From: Carboxylicivirga sediminis
GTDB taxonomy: Bacteria; Bacteroidota; Bacteroidia; Bacteroidales; Marinilabiliaceae
DNA: 64,000 bases
Direction: 5' to 3'
Assembly (NCBI RefSeq): GCF_018156225.1
Contig: NZ_JAGTAR010000001.1
Location: 389,767 to 453,766, forward strand
Shown: positions 18,260 to 27,302 of the stretch, piece by piece
Numbering within the stretch: the first letter of the stretch is position 1
Layout: each line of letters opens with the position of its first letter
Notes under the pieces: generated by a model
The model's database searches: none
What the model saw: only the letters and a program-made list of their open reading frames with translations
Told to the model about the DNA's origin: nothing
Made by a program: the position numbers and the translations under genes

Positions 18260-19978
18260 TCAGACTTCCACCTCAGAAGCATCCTTACAAACCAACACTT
18301 GGTTTGATATACTCAACTGCCTGACGTATTCTTCTAGTACTTTTTGAGTATAATTACCTCTGACCCGTAAAACCAGCTCTGCTGGAATAGTACCATACAA
18401 CTGAAAAAAGTGATGTACTGAAGCAGGTGAGGTAAATACCACCCCATAAAAATCTCCCAGATTATGCCGAACCGCCTTACTGGGCAAAACACTCCTGTAA
18501 AGCTTTAACTCATATGGATGACTCCCAATACCTTCAATGGCCTTTGGCAATTTAGCCAGCCCCTTATCGGAGCATGGCAATAATACCGACTCATTACTGA
18601 CCTTAGCTTCTTTCAAAGCTTCTATAATACCTTGCCATGAGTTGCCTCCCGAAGCTGGCTTTACGTTCAATCCATACTGCAACAGTGCCTCAGACGTTGA
18701 AGCTCCAATAGACGTTAACTCATTCCTGTATAAAACTCTGGTATCTAACCCGAGCGAGAAGATTGCTTGTATAAAATGATGCACTGCATAGGGCGATGCA
18801 AACACGATTCGGTCAAAAGCGTTTATATTCTGAAGCAAACGAGTTGATTTCTCATCCAAAGCTAATGGTTGTAATTCTGTCAAAGGATTATGTACTACCC
18901 TTCCTTCTTCCTTAAAATACTTCAGATCCAGACCAGTGTACAACCACTTTTTTGCCGGTAAATAACCATTCTGACCAGCCGATTGTCCAACAAGCAATAA
19001 TGCCGGTGCAGGCAATACAGTTTCGCTGGTCAATAACTCGTCAAGGGTGTAACGTCGAATTTCCTTATCGGGTAATGAAGCATTTCGTACACTAACAACA
19101 GGTGTACTGCCAGGCCATCCTTCTTTGACCAATCGCCTTGCCCATGGCTTCTGTTGAGAGGCGCCCATATAAAAAACCAGTGTATCGGCCTTAGGCAGCT
19201 GGTTATACAGCGCATCATGACCGAGTGTAAAAGCCACTGAGGTACTGGTCCCACGCGATGTGAGCGGCACAACCGCATCAGCCGCTGCAGCCAAAGCCGA
19301 TGTTATGCCGGGAACAATTTCTGCATCCACCAGACGCTGCCTTAAATAGTGATGCTCCTCACCTCCTCTTCCAAAAATTAAGGGATCACCCCCCTTCAGG
19401 CGCAACACCTTTTTTCCTTCCAGAACTGCCTTAAACAGAAGTTCATTAATGGTCTCCTGGTGGGCACTGTGCTTTCCCTTTCGCTTCCCCACATATACTT
19501 TCTCAGCTTTGTATGCGCTTAGGTAGGCATCGTCCAGCAAATCATCATGAAAAATAATATCAGCCTCCTCAATTAAACGTTGAGTTTTGATGGTGAGCAA
19601 CTCCGGGTTTCCGGGGCCAAAACCAGCGATAGCCACACGCCCATAACGCAAGCGTAAGTCGCCCTCCAGCTGTGAGAATAATTGTGCCTTCTCCTGATTC
19701 AAACCAAGTAACAGAAGCGGATTGAGCACATCGGCCTCATTATTCAATACAGCAACAACACGCACCTCTTCATGAATGGGATAATGTACCTTATCAGTTG
19801 ACACAACGATACAGTCAACACCTTTCATCAGCATAGTCATCATCTGTTGCGTATCCAATCGATTCTCATACCGATGGCTACTCACTATCAACTCTGTCCC
19901 CTTGGGCAACACCGCATTTAGCTGGTGATATATATAATTGAAAACGGGTGCTAAAACCTGAACCTGTATTTGCATCAT
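18260..19978 (-). CDS. Fused uroporphyrinogen-III C-methyltransferase and uroporphyrinogen-III synthase
   Basis: The 572-residue protein combines two sirohaem-pathway enzymes. Residues 112-350 are SUMT/CobA: GFGPGNP (119-125), VYVGKRKGKHSAHQ (161-174), RLKGGDPLIFGRGGEE (193-208) and VPGITSALAAAADAVVPLTSRG in part. Residues about 350-572 fit HemD, which closes the tetrapyrrole ring. The first 105 or so residues resemble a degenerate piece of porphobilinogen deaminase (GVDCIVVSTDKVHYPI, then VRVVAVLNNEADVLNPLL) without its catalytic cysteine region. It is last in the sulfur operon, 15 bp after the dehydrogenase/chelatase gene, and makes precorrin-2 for the sirohaem of sulfite reductase. Confidence 0.9.
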   Translation of the reverse strand: MMQIQVQVLAPVFNYIYHQLNAVLPKGTELIVSSHRYENRLDTQQMMTMLMKGVDCIVVSTDKVHYPIHEEVRVVAVLNNEADVLNPLLLLGLNQEKAQLFSQLEGDLRLRYGRVAIAGFGPGNPELLTIKTQRLIEEADIIFHDDLLDDAYLSAYKAEKVYVGKRKGKHSAHQETINELLFKAVLEGKKVLRLKGGDPLIFGRGGEEHHYLRQRLVDAEIVPGITSALAAAADAVVPLTSRGTSTSVAFTLGHDALYNQLPKADTLVFYMGASQQKPWARRLVKEGWPGSTPVVSVRNASLPDKEIRRYTLDELLTSETVLPAPALLLVGQSAGQNGYLPAKKWLYTGLDLKYFKEEGRVVHNPLTELQPLALDEKSTRLLQNINAFDRIVFASPYAVHHFIQAIFSLGLDTRVLYRNELTSIGASTSEALLQYGLNVKPASGGNSWQGIIEALKEAKVSNESVLLPCSDKGLAKLPKAIEGIGSHPYELKLYRSVLPSKAVRHNLGDFYGVVFTSPASVHHFFQLYGTIPAELVLRVRGNYTQKVLEEYVRQLSISNQVLVCKDASEVEV

Positions 19979-19993
19979 GTTACTTTTTAATAG

Positions 19994-20503
19994 TTAAGAC
20001 TTTTGACTGGCAGCCTGAAACTCCTGTCGAAAAATTTTCTTGGTTTTCGAGGTACCAATCTGATTACTTTGCGCCAAATCACGAATCTGATTGCGCCAGT
20101 GAATGGCGGCAAACACGTTCTCACCATTGGAGCTTACTGCTACGGTCATATTATCCTGTTTATAAATGGCAGGCGAAACAAAGTCACAATTCGCGGGCTT
20201 ATCTACCACATTAACAATGGAACGTCTGGCTTTGCCATCTTCCCGAATCCGGCTGTTCAGAACACTGTCATTGGTAGCTGCATACACTAGAAGATGGCCA
20301 TCCAGGTCGCCCGGCTCATATTCTTTTTCAACAATCTCAATAAAGCTGCGCTGACGAATTTCGGGCACCACCTCTTTGGCAATGATCTTGATTCGATGAG
20401 TAAAGCGCTCCAGTGATTCAATTTTATGAATGGCCACTTTTCCCCCACCGATTATCAGGATGGTCTCGTCTTCGATATTGATACTAATGGGTAAAAAATT
20501 CAT
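19994..20503 (-). CDS. Precorrin-2 dehydrogenase / sirohydrochlorin ferrochelatase-like
   Basis: The 169-residue protein matches the N-terminal half of CysG (Met8p/SirC type). It oxidises precorrin-2 with NAD and may insert iron to give sirohaem. The Rossmann motif is IIGGGKVAIHKIESL (17-31). The later VNVVDKPANCDFVSPAI and VAVSSNGENVFAA segments are typical of this family. It is shorter than Met8p, so the ferrochelatase step may be weak or done elsewhere. It is downstream of DUF2061 and cysI and 15 bp upstream of the CobA-HemD fusion. Confidence 0.9.
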   Translation of the reverse strand: MNFLPISINIEDETILIIGGGKVAIHKIESLERFTHRIKIIAKEVVPEIRQRSFIEIVEKEYEPGDLDGHLLVYAATNDSVLNSRIREDGKARRSIVNVVDKPANCDFVSPAIYKQDNMTVAVSSNGENVFAAIHWRNQIRDLAQSNQIGTSKTKKIFRQEFQAASQKS

Positions 20504-20514
20504 ACATCTGTATT

Positions 20515-20742
20515 TTAAATCTGATAGTCTGGTTCAATCTTCTCCTGCCCTATTTTTATGCGGTTCCAGAGTCGTTCGTGCAGGTAATAGAGCAAGAGCT
20601 TGGTAAACACCTCCACCATGCTGATGGAGGCTGCCAGACCAATACGTCCTGTAACCAGCCACGAGACCAAAAAGGTGTCGATGGTACCTGTCACCCGCCA
20701 CGATATAGTTTTGATGATGCTTCGGTATCGTTTGTCTTTCAT
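20515..20742 (-). CDS. DUF2061 small membrane protein
   Basis: A 75-residue protein with the DUF2061 signature: SIIKTISWRVTGTIDTFLVSW near the N-terminus and EVFTKLLLYYLHERLWNRI near the C-terminus, each around a hydrophobic helix. It is predicted to be an inner-membrane protein with two helices. DUF2061 genes are often found inside sulfate or sulfite assimilation clusters, and here it lies 6 bp from cysI and 11 bp from the chelatase gene, which supports a role in sulfur metabolism. The molecular function is unknown. Confidence 0.85.
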   Translation of the reverse strand: MKDKRYRSIIKTISWRVTGTIDTFLVSWLVTGRIGLAASISMVEVFTKLLLYYLHERLWNRIKIGQEKIEPDYQI

Positions 20743-20748
20743 GGTTAC

Positions 20749-22467
20749 TTATTTGATGGTTTGAACTTGCTGTGAGGCCTTAATTACACCTGTGCGAACC
20801 AGAAAATCACCAAATCGCTCTTTCTCTGTTCGCTCACCAGCATATCTTTCAAATAAAGGCTCCAGTAATTGCAGTATATCTGCTTCCGATACCATCTCCT
20901 TATACAAGGTATTCAGACGTTCGCCTGCAAAACCAGCTCCCAGGTAAAGGTTATACTTACCCATGGCACGTCCCACCAGGCCTATCTCACCAAGGAATGG
21001 ACGTCCGCACCCGTTGGGACAGCCCGTCATTCGTATGAGAATATCTTCATTTGACAAACCAAACTTTTCCAACAACGACTCCAGCTTAGTCACCAGGGAA
21101 GGCAGGTAGCGTTCTGCTTCAGCGAAGGCCATAGTACAAGTATTAAGAGCCACACAGGCAATGGCATGCTTTCGCAATCCGGATAGTTCTTGTGCATCAC
21201 CTGCGGCATAACGCCCTAATATTTCCTGTATCTTCAGCTTATTCCGTGTAATAACGTTACCCAGCACTAAACCCTGATTACCAGTCAAACGAAAGTCACA
21301 CACTCCAAGCTGCGCCACCTCTTTCAAAGCCTGCTTCAATTGCAAAGCATCCGTATCTTTAATACGTCCATGCTCAATGTGCAGCCCTAAAAACCATGTG
21401 CCATCAGCCGCTTTTTTCCACCCAAACACGTCACCATTAGACTCAAATACATAAGGTTTAGATTCCTCTAACTCAAATCCCAATCGCACTTGCAACAATT
21501 CCACAAAGGCCTCTGAACCAATCCGGTCGAGCGTATATTTAAGACGAGCCAGCTTACGATTCTCCCTGTTCCCGAAATCGCGCTGCACTTTCACTATTTC
21601 CTCCACTACCTTAAGTGCTTTGTCTTTTGGCACAAAACCAATCACATCGGCTAGGCGAGGATAGGTTTCGGCCATGCCATAGGTTTTGCCCATACCTCCT
21701 CCTACTGCTACATTGTAGCCGAGTAACTGATTGTCTTTAACAATAGCAATTAATCCAATATCATTGGCAAACACATCCGTATCGTTGTAAGGAGGCACAG
21801 CAATAGCAATTTTAAATTTTCGCGGCAGGTACGTTTTGCCATAGATAGGCTCCTCATCCTGCTGCCCGCCGGTAATTAGCTCCTTGTTCAACCATATTTC
21901 GTGGTAGGCCGTTGTTTTAGGCAACAAATGCTCACTAATTGTTTTTGCGAACCCGGCCAGTTCACCTACCACAGGCGACAAGCCTTCATTGGAGGTACTC
22001 ATCACATTACGGTTGACATCACCACAGGCGGCTATACTATCCAACAACGCCTCATTAATCCCCTGCATGGTTTGCCGCAGGTTCTTCTTCACAATTCCAT
22101 GCAACTGAAAGGCCTGACGTGTTGTTAGTTTCATCGTGCCATTGCCATATTTATCAGCCAGCTCATCCATTGCCAGCCATTGAGCTGCAGTGGCAATACC
22201 GGCCGGCACCCTGGCGCGAATCATAAAACTGTAGAGCAGCTCTAACTTCTGATTCTTGCGCTCCTCATCCAAATCCCGATCGGTTTGCTGATAGCTCCCA
22301 TGAAATTTTATCAGCTGGGTGTCATCAGGAGCAATGGCACCCGTAATGGCATCGTTGAGGCTTTGCTCAAGTGTTCCGCGCAAATAATTACTATTGGTTT
22401 TTATGGTCTCCACCTCAGAAGGCTTCCAGGCCTGTGGCTGAGGCAGATTGTTTTGCTTCAATGTCAT
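20749..22467 (-). CDS. cysI: Sulfite reductase, haemoprotein beta subunit
   Basis: The 572-residue protein reduces sulfite to sulfide using sirohaem and a 4Fe-4S cluster. The cluster and sirohaem ligands are in ALNTCTMAFAEAER (first cysteine pair spaced C-x5-C, about 437/443) and TGCPNGCGRP (about 480/484). Duplicated ferredoxin-like and sirohaem-binding halves are present, with MKLTTRQAFQLHGI near the middle of the first half. Length matches E. coli CysI (about 570). It is 18 bp downstream of cysJ, its flavoprotein partner. Confidence 0.95.
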   Translation of the reverse strand: MTLKQNNLPQPQAWKPSEVETIKTNSNYLRGTLEQSLNDAITGAIAPDDTQLIKFHGSYQQTDRDLDEERKNQKLELLYSFMIRARVPAGIATAAQWLAMDELADKYGNGTMKLTTRQAFQLHGIVKKNLRQTMQGINEALLDSIAACGDVNRNVMSTSNEGLSPVVGELAGFAKTISEHLLPKTTAYHEIWLNKELITGGQQDEEPIYGKTYLPRKFKIAIAVPPYNDTDVFANDIGLIAIVKDNQLLGYNVAVGGGMGKTYGMAETYPRLADVIGFVPKDKALKVVEEIVKVQRDFGNRENRKLARLKYTLDRIGSEAFVELLQVRLGFELEESKPYVFESNGDVFGWKKAADGTWFLGLHIEHGRIKDTDALQLKQALKEVAQLGVCDFRLTGNQGLVLGNVITRNKLKIQEILGRYAAGDAQELSGLRKHAIACVALNTCTMAFAEAERYLPSLVTKLESLLEKFGLSNEDILIRMTGCPNGCGRPFLGEIGLVGRAMGKYNLYLGAGFAGERLNTLYKEMVSEADILQLLEPLFERYAGERTEKERFGDFLVRTGVIKASQQVQTIK

Positions 22468-22485
22468 GCGTTTATTTTTGGTTGG

Positions 22486-24285
22486 TTAGTAAACATCTTC
22501 CTGATAACGACCTTCTTTTTTCAGTTGCAACAGGCGCTCTTGAGCCTGCTCAAAAGAGATATTCTCTTGCTCCTGCAGTATTTCAATAAAAGCCTGTTGT
22601 ACATCTCTGGCCAAAGTCTTACGATCGCCACACACATAAATGGTTGCCCCATTCTGCAGCCATTCATAAACTTCGTCGGCTTGGGCTTTTATTCGGTGCT
22701 GCACGTAAACTTTCTCTTGTTGATCGCGTGAAAAAGCTACATCAACTTTTGACAACAAGCCTTTTTGACGATATTTCAGCCACTCAGCCTGGTATAAGAA
22801 ATCTGTTTCGAAATGCTGGTCACCAAAGAAGAGCCAGTTTTTACCGATCGCTTCAGCAGCTTCCCGCTCCTGCAAAAAAGCCCGGTAGGGTGCGATGCCT
22901 GTTCCGGCACCTATCAGTATGATATCCGTTTCATTGGTTGGCAGACGGAAACCTTCATTGGATTTAATCTGCACCGCTACTTTGGCACCTTCTTCCAGTT
23001 GATCAATTAGAAAGGTTGAACACACCCCCTGGTGAGGGCGTTCGTTCTTCTCGTAGCGGACAGCACCAACCGTGAGATGCACTTCGTCGCCCACTTCGGC
23101 CTGTGAGGAAGCGATGGAATAAGCCCTGGGTGGCAAGGTCCGTAAGGTATCAGCCAACTCCTGCGGTTGAACAGATAAGCTAAAGTCGGACAAAACATCC
23201 AGTAAATCACTACCATACAGGAAGCTATCCAACTCATCTCGCTTATCTAATAAACGGTTCAAGTCCGGCTCTTTTACAAAAGCTGACAATTTCTTTAACA
23301 CAGGAATTGTAACGACTGTGATCTCCTTATGGAACTTCAAAAGCTCGCTAATCGTATAGGTTGTCCCTTTATGTTCGACGGGCTCATCTCCTGAGTAATT
23401 AAGTCTTGTGAGGAGCTGCTGCACCAGTTCATCATCATTTACGGCATACACTTCCAGCGCATCACCGGGTTGGTAGCTTAAGCCTGTTCCTTCAATATCG
23501 AGCTCTATATGATAGGTTTCCTTATTGGAACCACGTCCGTTCAGCAGCACCTTATCAATCAGTTCAGCCTCCACTAAACCGTCTGAAATAGTATGTGCAC
23601 CTACAGCTGAGATACCTGTATCTGAGGAAGAACTTTTTAAATTGCCGAAAAGTGCCAAAACAGTATCGGGCAAATTATCGAGTTGATCCTTAAAGTCAAC
23701 ATCCAGGAGTAAAGGTTCACTTAAGGCATTGGCACCATGGGCTTTTAACCGATTATGAAAATCCACACCTGTCTGACAGAAGAACTGATAACTGCTATCG
23801 CCCAATGCTACAACAGCATAGTTCAGCTGCGAGATATTGCCCACCCGCTTACCACCGAGAAATTTATGCAAGTCGGCTGCTTCAACCGGCGGCTCTCCTT
23901 CCCCATGGGTGGAAACAATAAAAATTACATTGTCTTCTTTTTGCAGATGCTTTGGACGAAAATCACCCATACTACTCACTTCCAGTTGCAGCCCATTGCT
24001 TTTAGCCTTCTCTGCCAGCTGCCTGGCAATTAACTTACCATTGCCCGAATGTGAACCTACCAGCACCTTAAGGTTTGCGGTTGATGTTTGATTGTCCTTT
24101 ATTCCTGTTCCATTAGTAACCTCCTGCTGGTATGCAACCGCAGTATCCTGCTGTCCGTTTAACCCAATGCCCGACAGGTATCCACCTAACCAAAGCAACT
24201 GTTCCTTTGAGAGTTTATTCACCAGGTGATTGGCTTCTCCCAGTAATGATTCCGATAAAACACCGGTTATTATATGCTGTGACAT
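22486..24285 (-). CDS. cysJ: Sulfite reductase, NADPH flavoprotein alpha subunit
   Basis: The 599-residue diflavin reductase passes electrons from NADPH through FAD and FMN to CysI. Domains are an N-terminal extension, a flavodoxin-like FMN domain (about 70-215, VGSHSGNGKLIARQLAEKA), an FAD/connecting domain (RAYSIASSQAE near 395, GVCSTFL) and the NADPH domain (IGAGTGIAPYRAFLQER, YVCGDRKTLARDVQQA) ending in the aromatic C-terminal YQEDVY. It is 271 bp downstream of cysK with an intervening region that could hold its own control element, and 18 bp upstream of cysI. Confidence 0.95.
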   Translation of the reverse strand: MSQHIITGVLSESLLGEANHLVNKLSKEQLLWLGGYLSGIGLNGQQDTAVAYQQEVTNGTGIKDNQTSTANLKVLVGSHSGNGKLIARQLAEKAKSNGLQLEVSSMGDFRPKHLQKEDNVIFIVSTHGEGEPPVEAADLHKFLGGKRVGNISQLNYAVVALGDSSYQFFCQTGVDFHNRLKAHGANALSEPLLLDVDFKDQLDNLPDTVLALFGNLKSSSSDTGISAVGAHTISDGLVEAELIDKVLLNGRGSNKETYHIELDIEGTGLSYQPGDALEVYAVNDDELVQQLLTRLNYSGDEPVEHKGTTYTISELLKFHKEITVVTIPVLKKLSAFVKEPDLNRLLDKRDELDSFLYGSDLLDVLSDFSLSVQPQELADTLRTLPPRAYSIASSQAEVGDEVHLTVGAVRYEKNERPHQGVCSTFLIDQLEEGAKVAVQIKSNEGFRLPTNETDIILIGAGTGIAPYRAFLQEREAAEAIGKNWLFFGDQHFETDFLYQAEWLKYRQKGLLSKVDVAFSRDQQEKVYVQHRIKAQADEVYEWLQNGATIYVCGDRKTLARDVQQAFIEILQEQENISFEQAQERLLQLKKEGRYQEDVY

Positions 24286-24556
24286 CCTAAATCGTATTTA
24301 TTGTAATACAACCAATTGCAGCAATCCGCTGCCTATAAAAACACTATTAATTATTTATGAGGTAACCGAAAAACTATTCCGGCCTGAAGAATGATATTAA
24401 GCCCGGCCGGGCATTCGGCAAGGTAAGCTGGAAAGCAAACTCTTATACTGTAGCATCACTCTGAAAATTTAGGCTGTTGAATGCTGGCCCGTGCAGTGAA
24501 TTATCACCACCACACGGATTACATCCATTTAATATCTCAAGTTATTCCGAAGTTCT
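24286..24556 (-). promoter_or_regulatory. Candidate structured leader of cysJI
   Basis: The gap between cysK and cysJ includes a perfect 12-bp GC palindrome, GCCCGGCCGGGC (24401-24412), set in an otherwise AT-rich stretch and flanked by GAATG and CATTC words that extend the pairing. On the minus strand it lies about 115 bp upstream of the cysJ start. It could be an attenuator, a leader element or a terminator-like brake on read-through from cysK. I do not see the conserved core of a SAM-I riboswitch. Confidence 0.35.
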
Positions 24557-25480
24557 TTAGTCGATGTTGAAGCTGCTCAGGTAGCGCTCCCCGGTATCAG
24601 GCAACACCACTACAATGCGCTTACCGGTATTCTCAGGGCGTTGCGCCACGCTAATAGCTGCAAATAATGCTGCTCCTGAAGAATAACCACATAGTATGCC
24701 TTCTTTCTTGGCTGCTTTGTGTGCTGTTTCAATGGCATCATCATTGCTTACCTTCACCACCTCATCAAATACATCGGTATTTAACACATTAGGCACAAAA
24801 CCGGCACCAATACCCTGAATCTTATGTGGTCCTGGCTGACCTCCTGATAGTATCGGAGAAGCCTCAGGTTCAACAGCTACGATCTTTACATTTGGATTAC
24901 GTTCCTTAAGAATCTCACCTACACCGGTAATCGTACCACCTGTTCCTATGCCCGCTACAAAAATATCGACTTTACCATCGGTATCTTCCCAAATTTCTTC
25001 GGCAGTTGTGCACCGGTGTATAGCCGGGTTAGCTGCATTATTAAACTGTTGCGGAATAAAAGCCTTCGGTAACTCAGCGGCAATTTCATCAGCCCGCTCA
25101 ATCGCACCTTTCATGCCTTTTTCTGCCGGAGTAAGCACTAACTCGGCACCAAACTTAATAAGCAGCTTACGACGCTCAATACTCATACTTTCAGGCATGG
25201 TTAAAATCAAGCGATAGCCTTTAACTGCAGCTACAAAAGCTAATCCAACTCCGGTATTACCACTGGTGGGCTCCACAATTACTGTTTCAGCATCCAGCAA
25301 TCCCTTTTGTTCGGCATCACTGACCATGGCATAGGCGATGCGATCCTTTACTGAACTGGCCGGATTAAAATACTCCAATTTGGCTACTACTTCAGCACTG
25401 GCGCCATTAGCTAATCTGTTAACTTTTACAAGAGGGGTTTTACCAATTAATTCGGTAACATTCTTTGCAATCTTACTCAT
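24557..25480 (-). CDS. cysK: Cysteine synthase A
   Basis: A 307-residue PLP enzyme that makes cysteine from O-acetylserine and sulfide. The PLP lysine is K45 in [10 protein letters not shown], the phosphate loop is TSGNTGVG (72-79), and a C-terminal [12 protein letters not shown] segment carries the serine that contacts PLP nitrogen. Length is that of standard CysK (about 310). It is 19 bp downstream of an Rrf2 regulator gene and upstream of the sulfite reductase genes, so it uses the sulfide they make. Confidence 0.95.
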   Translation of the reverse strand: MSKIAKNVTELIGKTPLVKVNRLANGASAEVVAKLEYFNPASSVKDRIAYAMVSDAEQKGLLDAETVIVEPTSGNTGVGLAFVAAVKGYRLILTMPESMSIERRKLLIKFGAELVLTPAEKGMKGAIERADEIAAELPKAFIPQQFNNAANPAIHRCTTAEEIWEDTDGKVDIFVAGIGTGGTITGVGEILKERNPNVKIVAVEPEASPILSGGQPGPHKIQGIGAGFVPNVLNTDVFDEVVKVSNDDAIETAHKAAKKEGILCGYSSGAALFAAISVAQRPENTGKRIVVVLPDTGERYLSSFNID

Positions 25481-25499
25481 GGTTTCTACGGTTTAATTT

Positions 25500-25919
25500 T
25501 TATATATAATACATTATTCTTTCATTCTCTTCAGCATAGTAGTTCTTCAGCTTCTCCAAAGTAACACGTCGTAACAGGCGTCCATAATCGTTACGCACAC
25601 TTACCAAAAACCGTCCTACCGCTTTCTCAGTATTATGCCCTTCTGTTGATATTTCTTTATCCAGTTTCTCATCCAAAGCCAATACAATCTGGTAAAGCGT
25701 TATCTCTTTTAAAGGCCGCGCCAAACTATAACCTCCACCTGCGCCGCGTCGCACATCCACAATACCTTCCTTTCGTAAGGTGACAGCAATGGCCTCCAAA
25801 AATTTCACCGACAACTGTTCGCGTTCGGCAATTTCAGCTACTCCAAGGTGAGTACCTTCTGCCAGACCCGATAAGGTCAATAAAAAACGTAAGCCATAAT
25901 GTACTTTCTTTGGAAACAT
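25500..25919 (-). CDS. Rrf2 family transcriptional regulator
   Basis: The 139-residue protein is an Rrf2 winged-helix regulator (VHYGLRFLLTLSGLAEG, the recognition-region LSVKFLEAIAVTLRKEGIVDVRRGAGGGYSLARP in part). It has no cysteine at all, so it cannot bind the Fe-S cluster used by IscR and NsrR. It resembles the CymR type, which senses sulfur status through other proteins or metabolites. Being first in the operon with cysK, cysJ and cysI, it is very likely the operon's regulator. An inverted repeat and a promoter are visible just upstream (25947-26016). Confidence 0.88.
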   Translation of the reverse strand: MFPKKVHYGLRFLLTLSGLAEGTHLGVAEIAEREQLSVKFLEAIAVTLRKEGIVDVRRGAGGGYSLARPLKEITLYQIVLALDEKLDKEISTEGHNTEKAVGRFLVSVRNDYGRLLRRVTLEKLKNYYAEENERIMYYI

Positions 25920-25946
25920 ATCCTACAATTTTGCTTTTTCTGTTAG

Positions 25947-25977
25947 CAAATATGAATCAGTTTATTAGCAACTCCAA
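25947..25977 (-). promoter_or_regulatory. Predicted promoter of the Rrf2-cys operon
   Basis: Read on the minus strand, CATATTTG (25947-25954) fits the TAnnTTTG -7 element with one mismatch, and TTG (25975-25977) lies 20 bp upstream as the -33 element. It places the start about 20 bp before the regulator's ATG. Confidence 0.45.
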
Positions 25978-25995
25978 GAAATAAAATACTTTTTT

Positions 25996-26016
25996 ATCCT
26001 ATTTATTTAATAGGAT
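25996..26016. promoter_or_regulatory. Inverted repeat, candidate Rrf2 operator
   Basis: ATCCTATT (25996-26003) and AATAGGAT (26009-26016) form a perfect 8-bp inverted repeat around TATTT. It lies immediately upstream of the predicted -33 element of the sulfur operon, a usual position for a dimeric regulator. Assigning it to the Rrf2 protein is inference. Confidence 0.5.
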
Positions 26017-26126
26017 TTAACATTAAAGGCTGTATATGTGGCAATTAGCAAGAAAGAAAAAAGCTATGGAAAACCTGGTATTCCTACTTATTTTATAGGT
26101 ATTCAGGAATATATGCAGTACACACT

Positions 26127-27293
26127 TTAGAAAGCTTCACGAATAGTGAAATAGACGCCATTATCACCTTTATTAGTCATACCAAAGTCCATTCTGAAGT
26201 TGAGTCCTTCTTTTGGCAATACCCTAAAACGAAGCCCGGCACCACCAACAACGTGTAAATCGGCCAGTGGACGCCGCATGAATTCAGGAGACACTTTACC
26301 CACACCAGAGAACACAACACCACCTAATCGCCACCAGATATGCTGACGCCACTCTGCCTGGGTAAACCAAGAGTGTTTATCGACATAACGGTAGGGGTGA
26401 GCAATTCCTCTCAACATGCGCTTTCCGCCAATGGAAGATAATTTATAAAAAGGCACATCGCCTGAAGTAGAGTTGACAACGGCCTGAAAGCCAAGGATAG
26501 ATTTATCCCCATTGATTGAACAGAATTTACGTACATCAAGATTCCCTGACACAAAACTATAATCGCTACCGGTAAAGTTATCGTATGCGGTGGCCGTAAA
26601 AATTACAAACCAACCTTTCGTAGGATACAGTTGATCATCGCGATTATCGAAAGCCATACCCGGGCCGATACCATTGACCCATCCCCCTTCGTAACCAAGA
26701 ACGGACGGATTCAGGAGATCGCCTTCAAAATTTGAGTATCTGTCGTAGTTAACATCCAACCTAATCCCCAAAAATAAACTCTCATTGATACCCTTAAGAA
26801 TATTTGAATTAAATGCGAAACGATTGATGTCGTATCTCGAAAACGGAGGTTGCTTGGTTTGGTTGCCAATACCATAAAACTCATCGGGCAAATAAAGGTA
26901 CTGAAACTTTGAAATAAACATCCAGCGATTGGCAGTAAAAGCCAGTGCATCGAGCTCCACCTCATACATTCCCTTGGTTGAAACCTTTATAGATGGTGCA
27001 AATGTAGTTGGGCGATAAAAACGACATTCATCTGTATGACGGGGTTTAATGCGCCACACCGGCATTACTCCTATTTCAAAACCGGTACGGGGTGAATAGC
27101 CCGCCATTGGATAGAAAGATAGAGTGGAACGACCACGCTCAACAGTTACCATATCAATCATATCCTCTACCAGCACGGCAGCCTGCTCTACAAAGGTTCT
27201 ATTAGTTGAATCAGCCTGAGCGTCTTCCTGAGCCAATACAGGCCAGCTCAAGCACAACAATAAGCCCCCAATCAGATGATGAATTTTATACAT
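26127..27293 (-). CDS. Omp85/BamA-like outer-membrane barrel protein
   Basis: The 388-residue protein has a signal peptide ending at LAQ-ED and then a 16-strand-like beta barrel with no POTRA domains. Late motifs such as SSIGGKRMLRGI, FDNRDDQLYPTKGW and the C-terminal RMDFGMTNKGDNGVYFTIREAF (partly quoted) resemble the bacterial surface antigen domain of Omp85/TamA proteins. The final residue is phenylalanine, as expected for Bam substrates. It is close to the metY-like gene (9 bp) and may be cotranscribed with it. Its function is unknown. Confidence 0.8.
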   Translation of the reverse strand: MYKIHHLIGGLLLCLSWPVLAQEDAQADSTNRTFVEQAAVLVEDMIDMVTVERGRSTLSFYPMAGYSPRTGFEIGVMPVWRIKPRHTDECRFYRPTTFAPSIKVSTKGMYEVELDALAFTANRWMFISKFQYLYLPDEFYGIGNQTKQPPFSRYDINRFAFNSNILKGINESLFLGIRLDVNYDRYSNFEGDLLNPSVLGYEGGWVNGIGPGMAFDNRDDQLYPTKGWFVIFTATAYDNFTGSDYSFVSGNLDVRKFCSINGDKSILGFQAVVNSTSGDVPFYKLSSIGGKRMLRGIAHPYRYVDKHSWFTQAEWRQHIWWRLGGVVFSGVGKVSPEFMRRPLADLHVVGGAGLRFRVLPKEGLNFRMDFGMTNKGDNGVYFTIREAF

Positions 27294-27302
27294 GATGCAA
27301 AT

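Noticed and set aside
24286..24556. SAM-I riboswitch upstream of cysJ
   Set aside because: The expected conserved core of the SAM-I family was not found in the reverse complement. The palindrome alone is not evidence.
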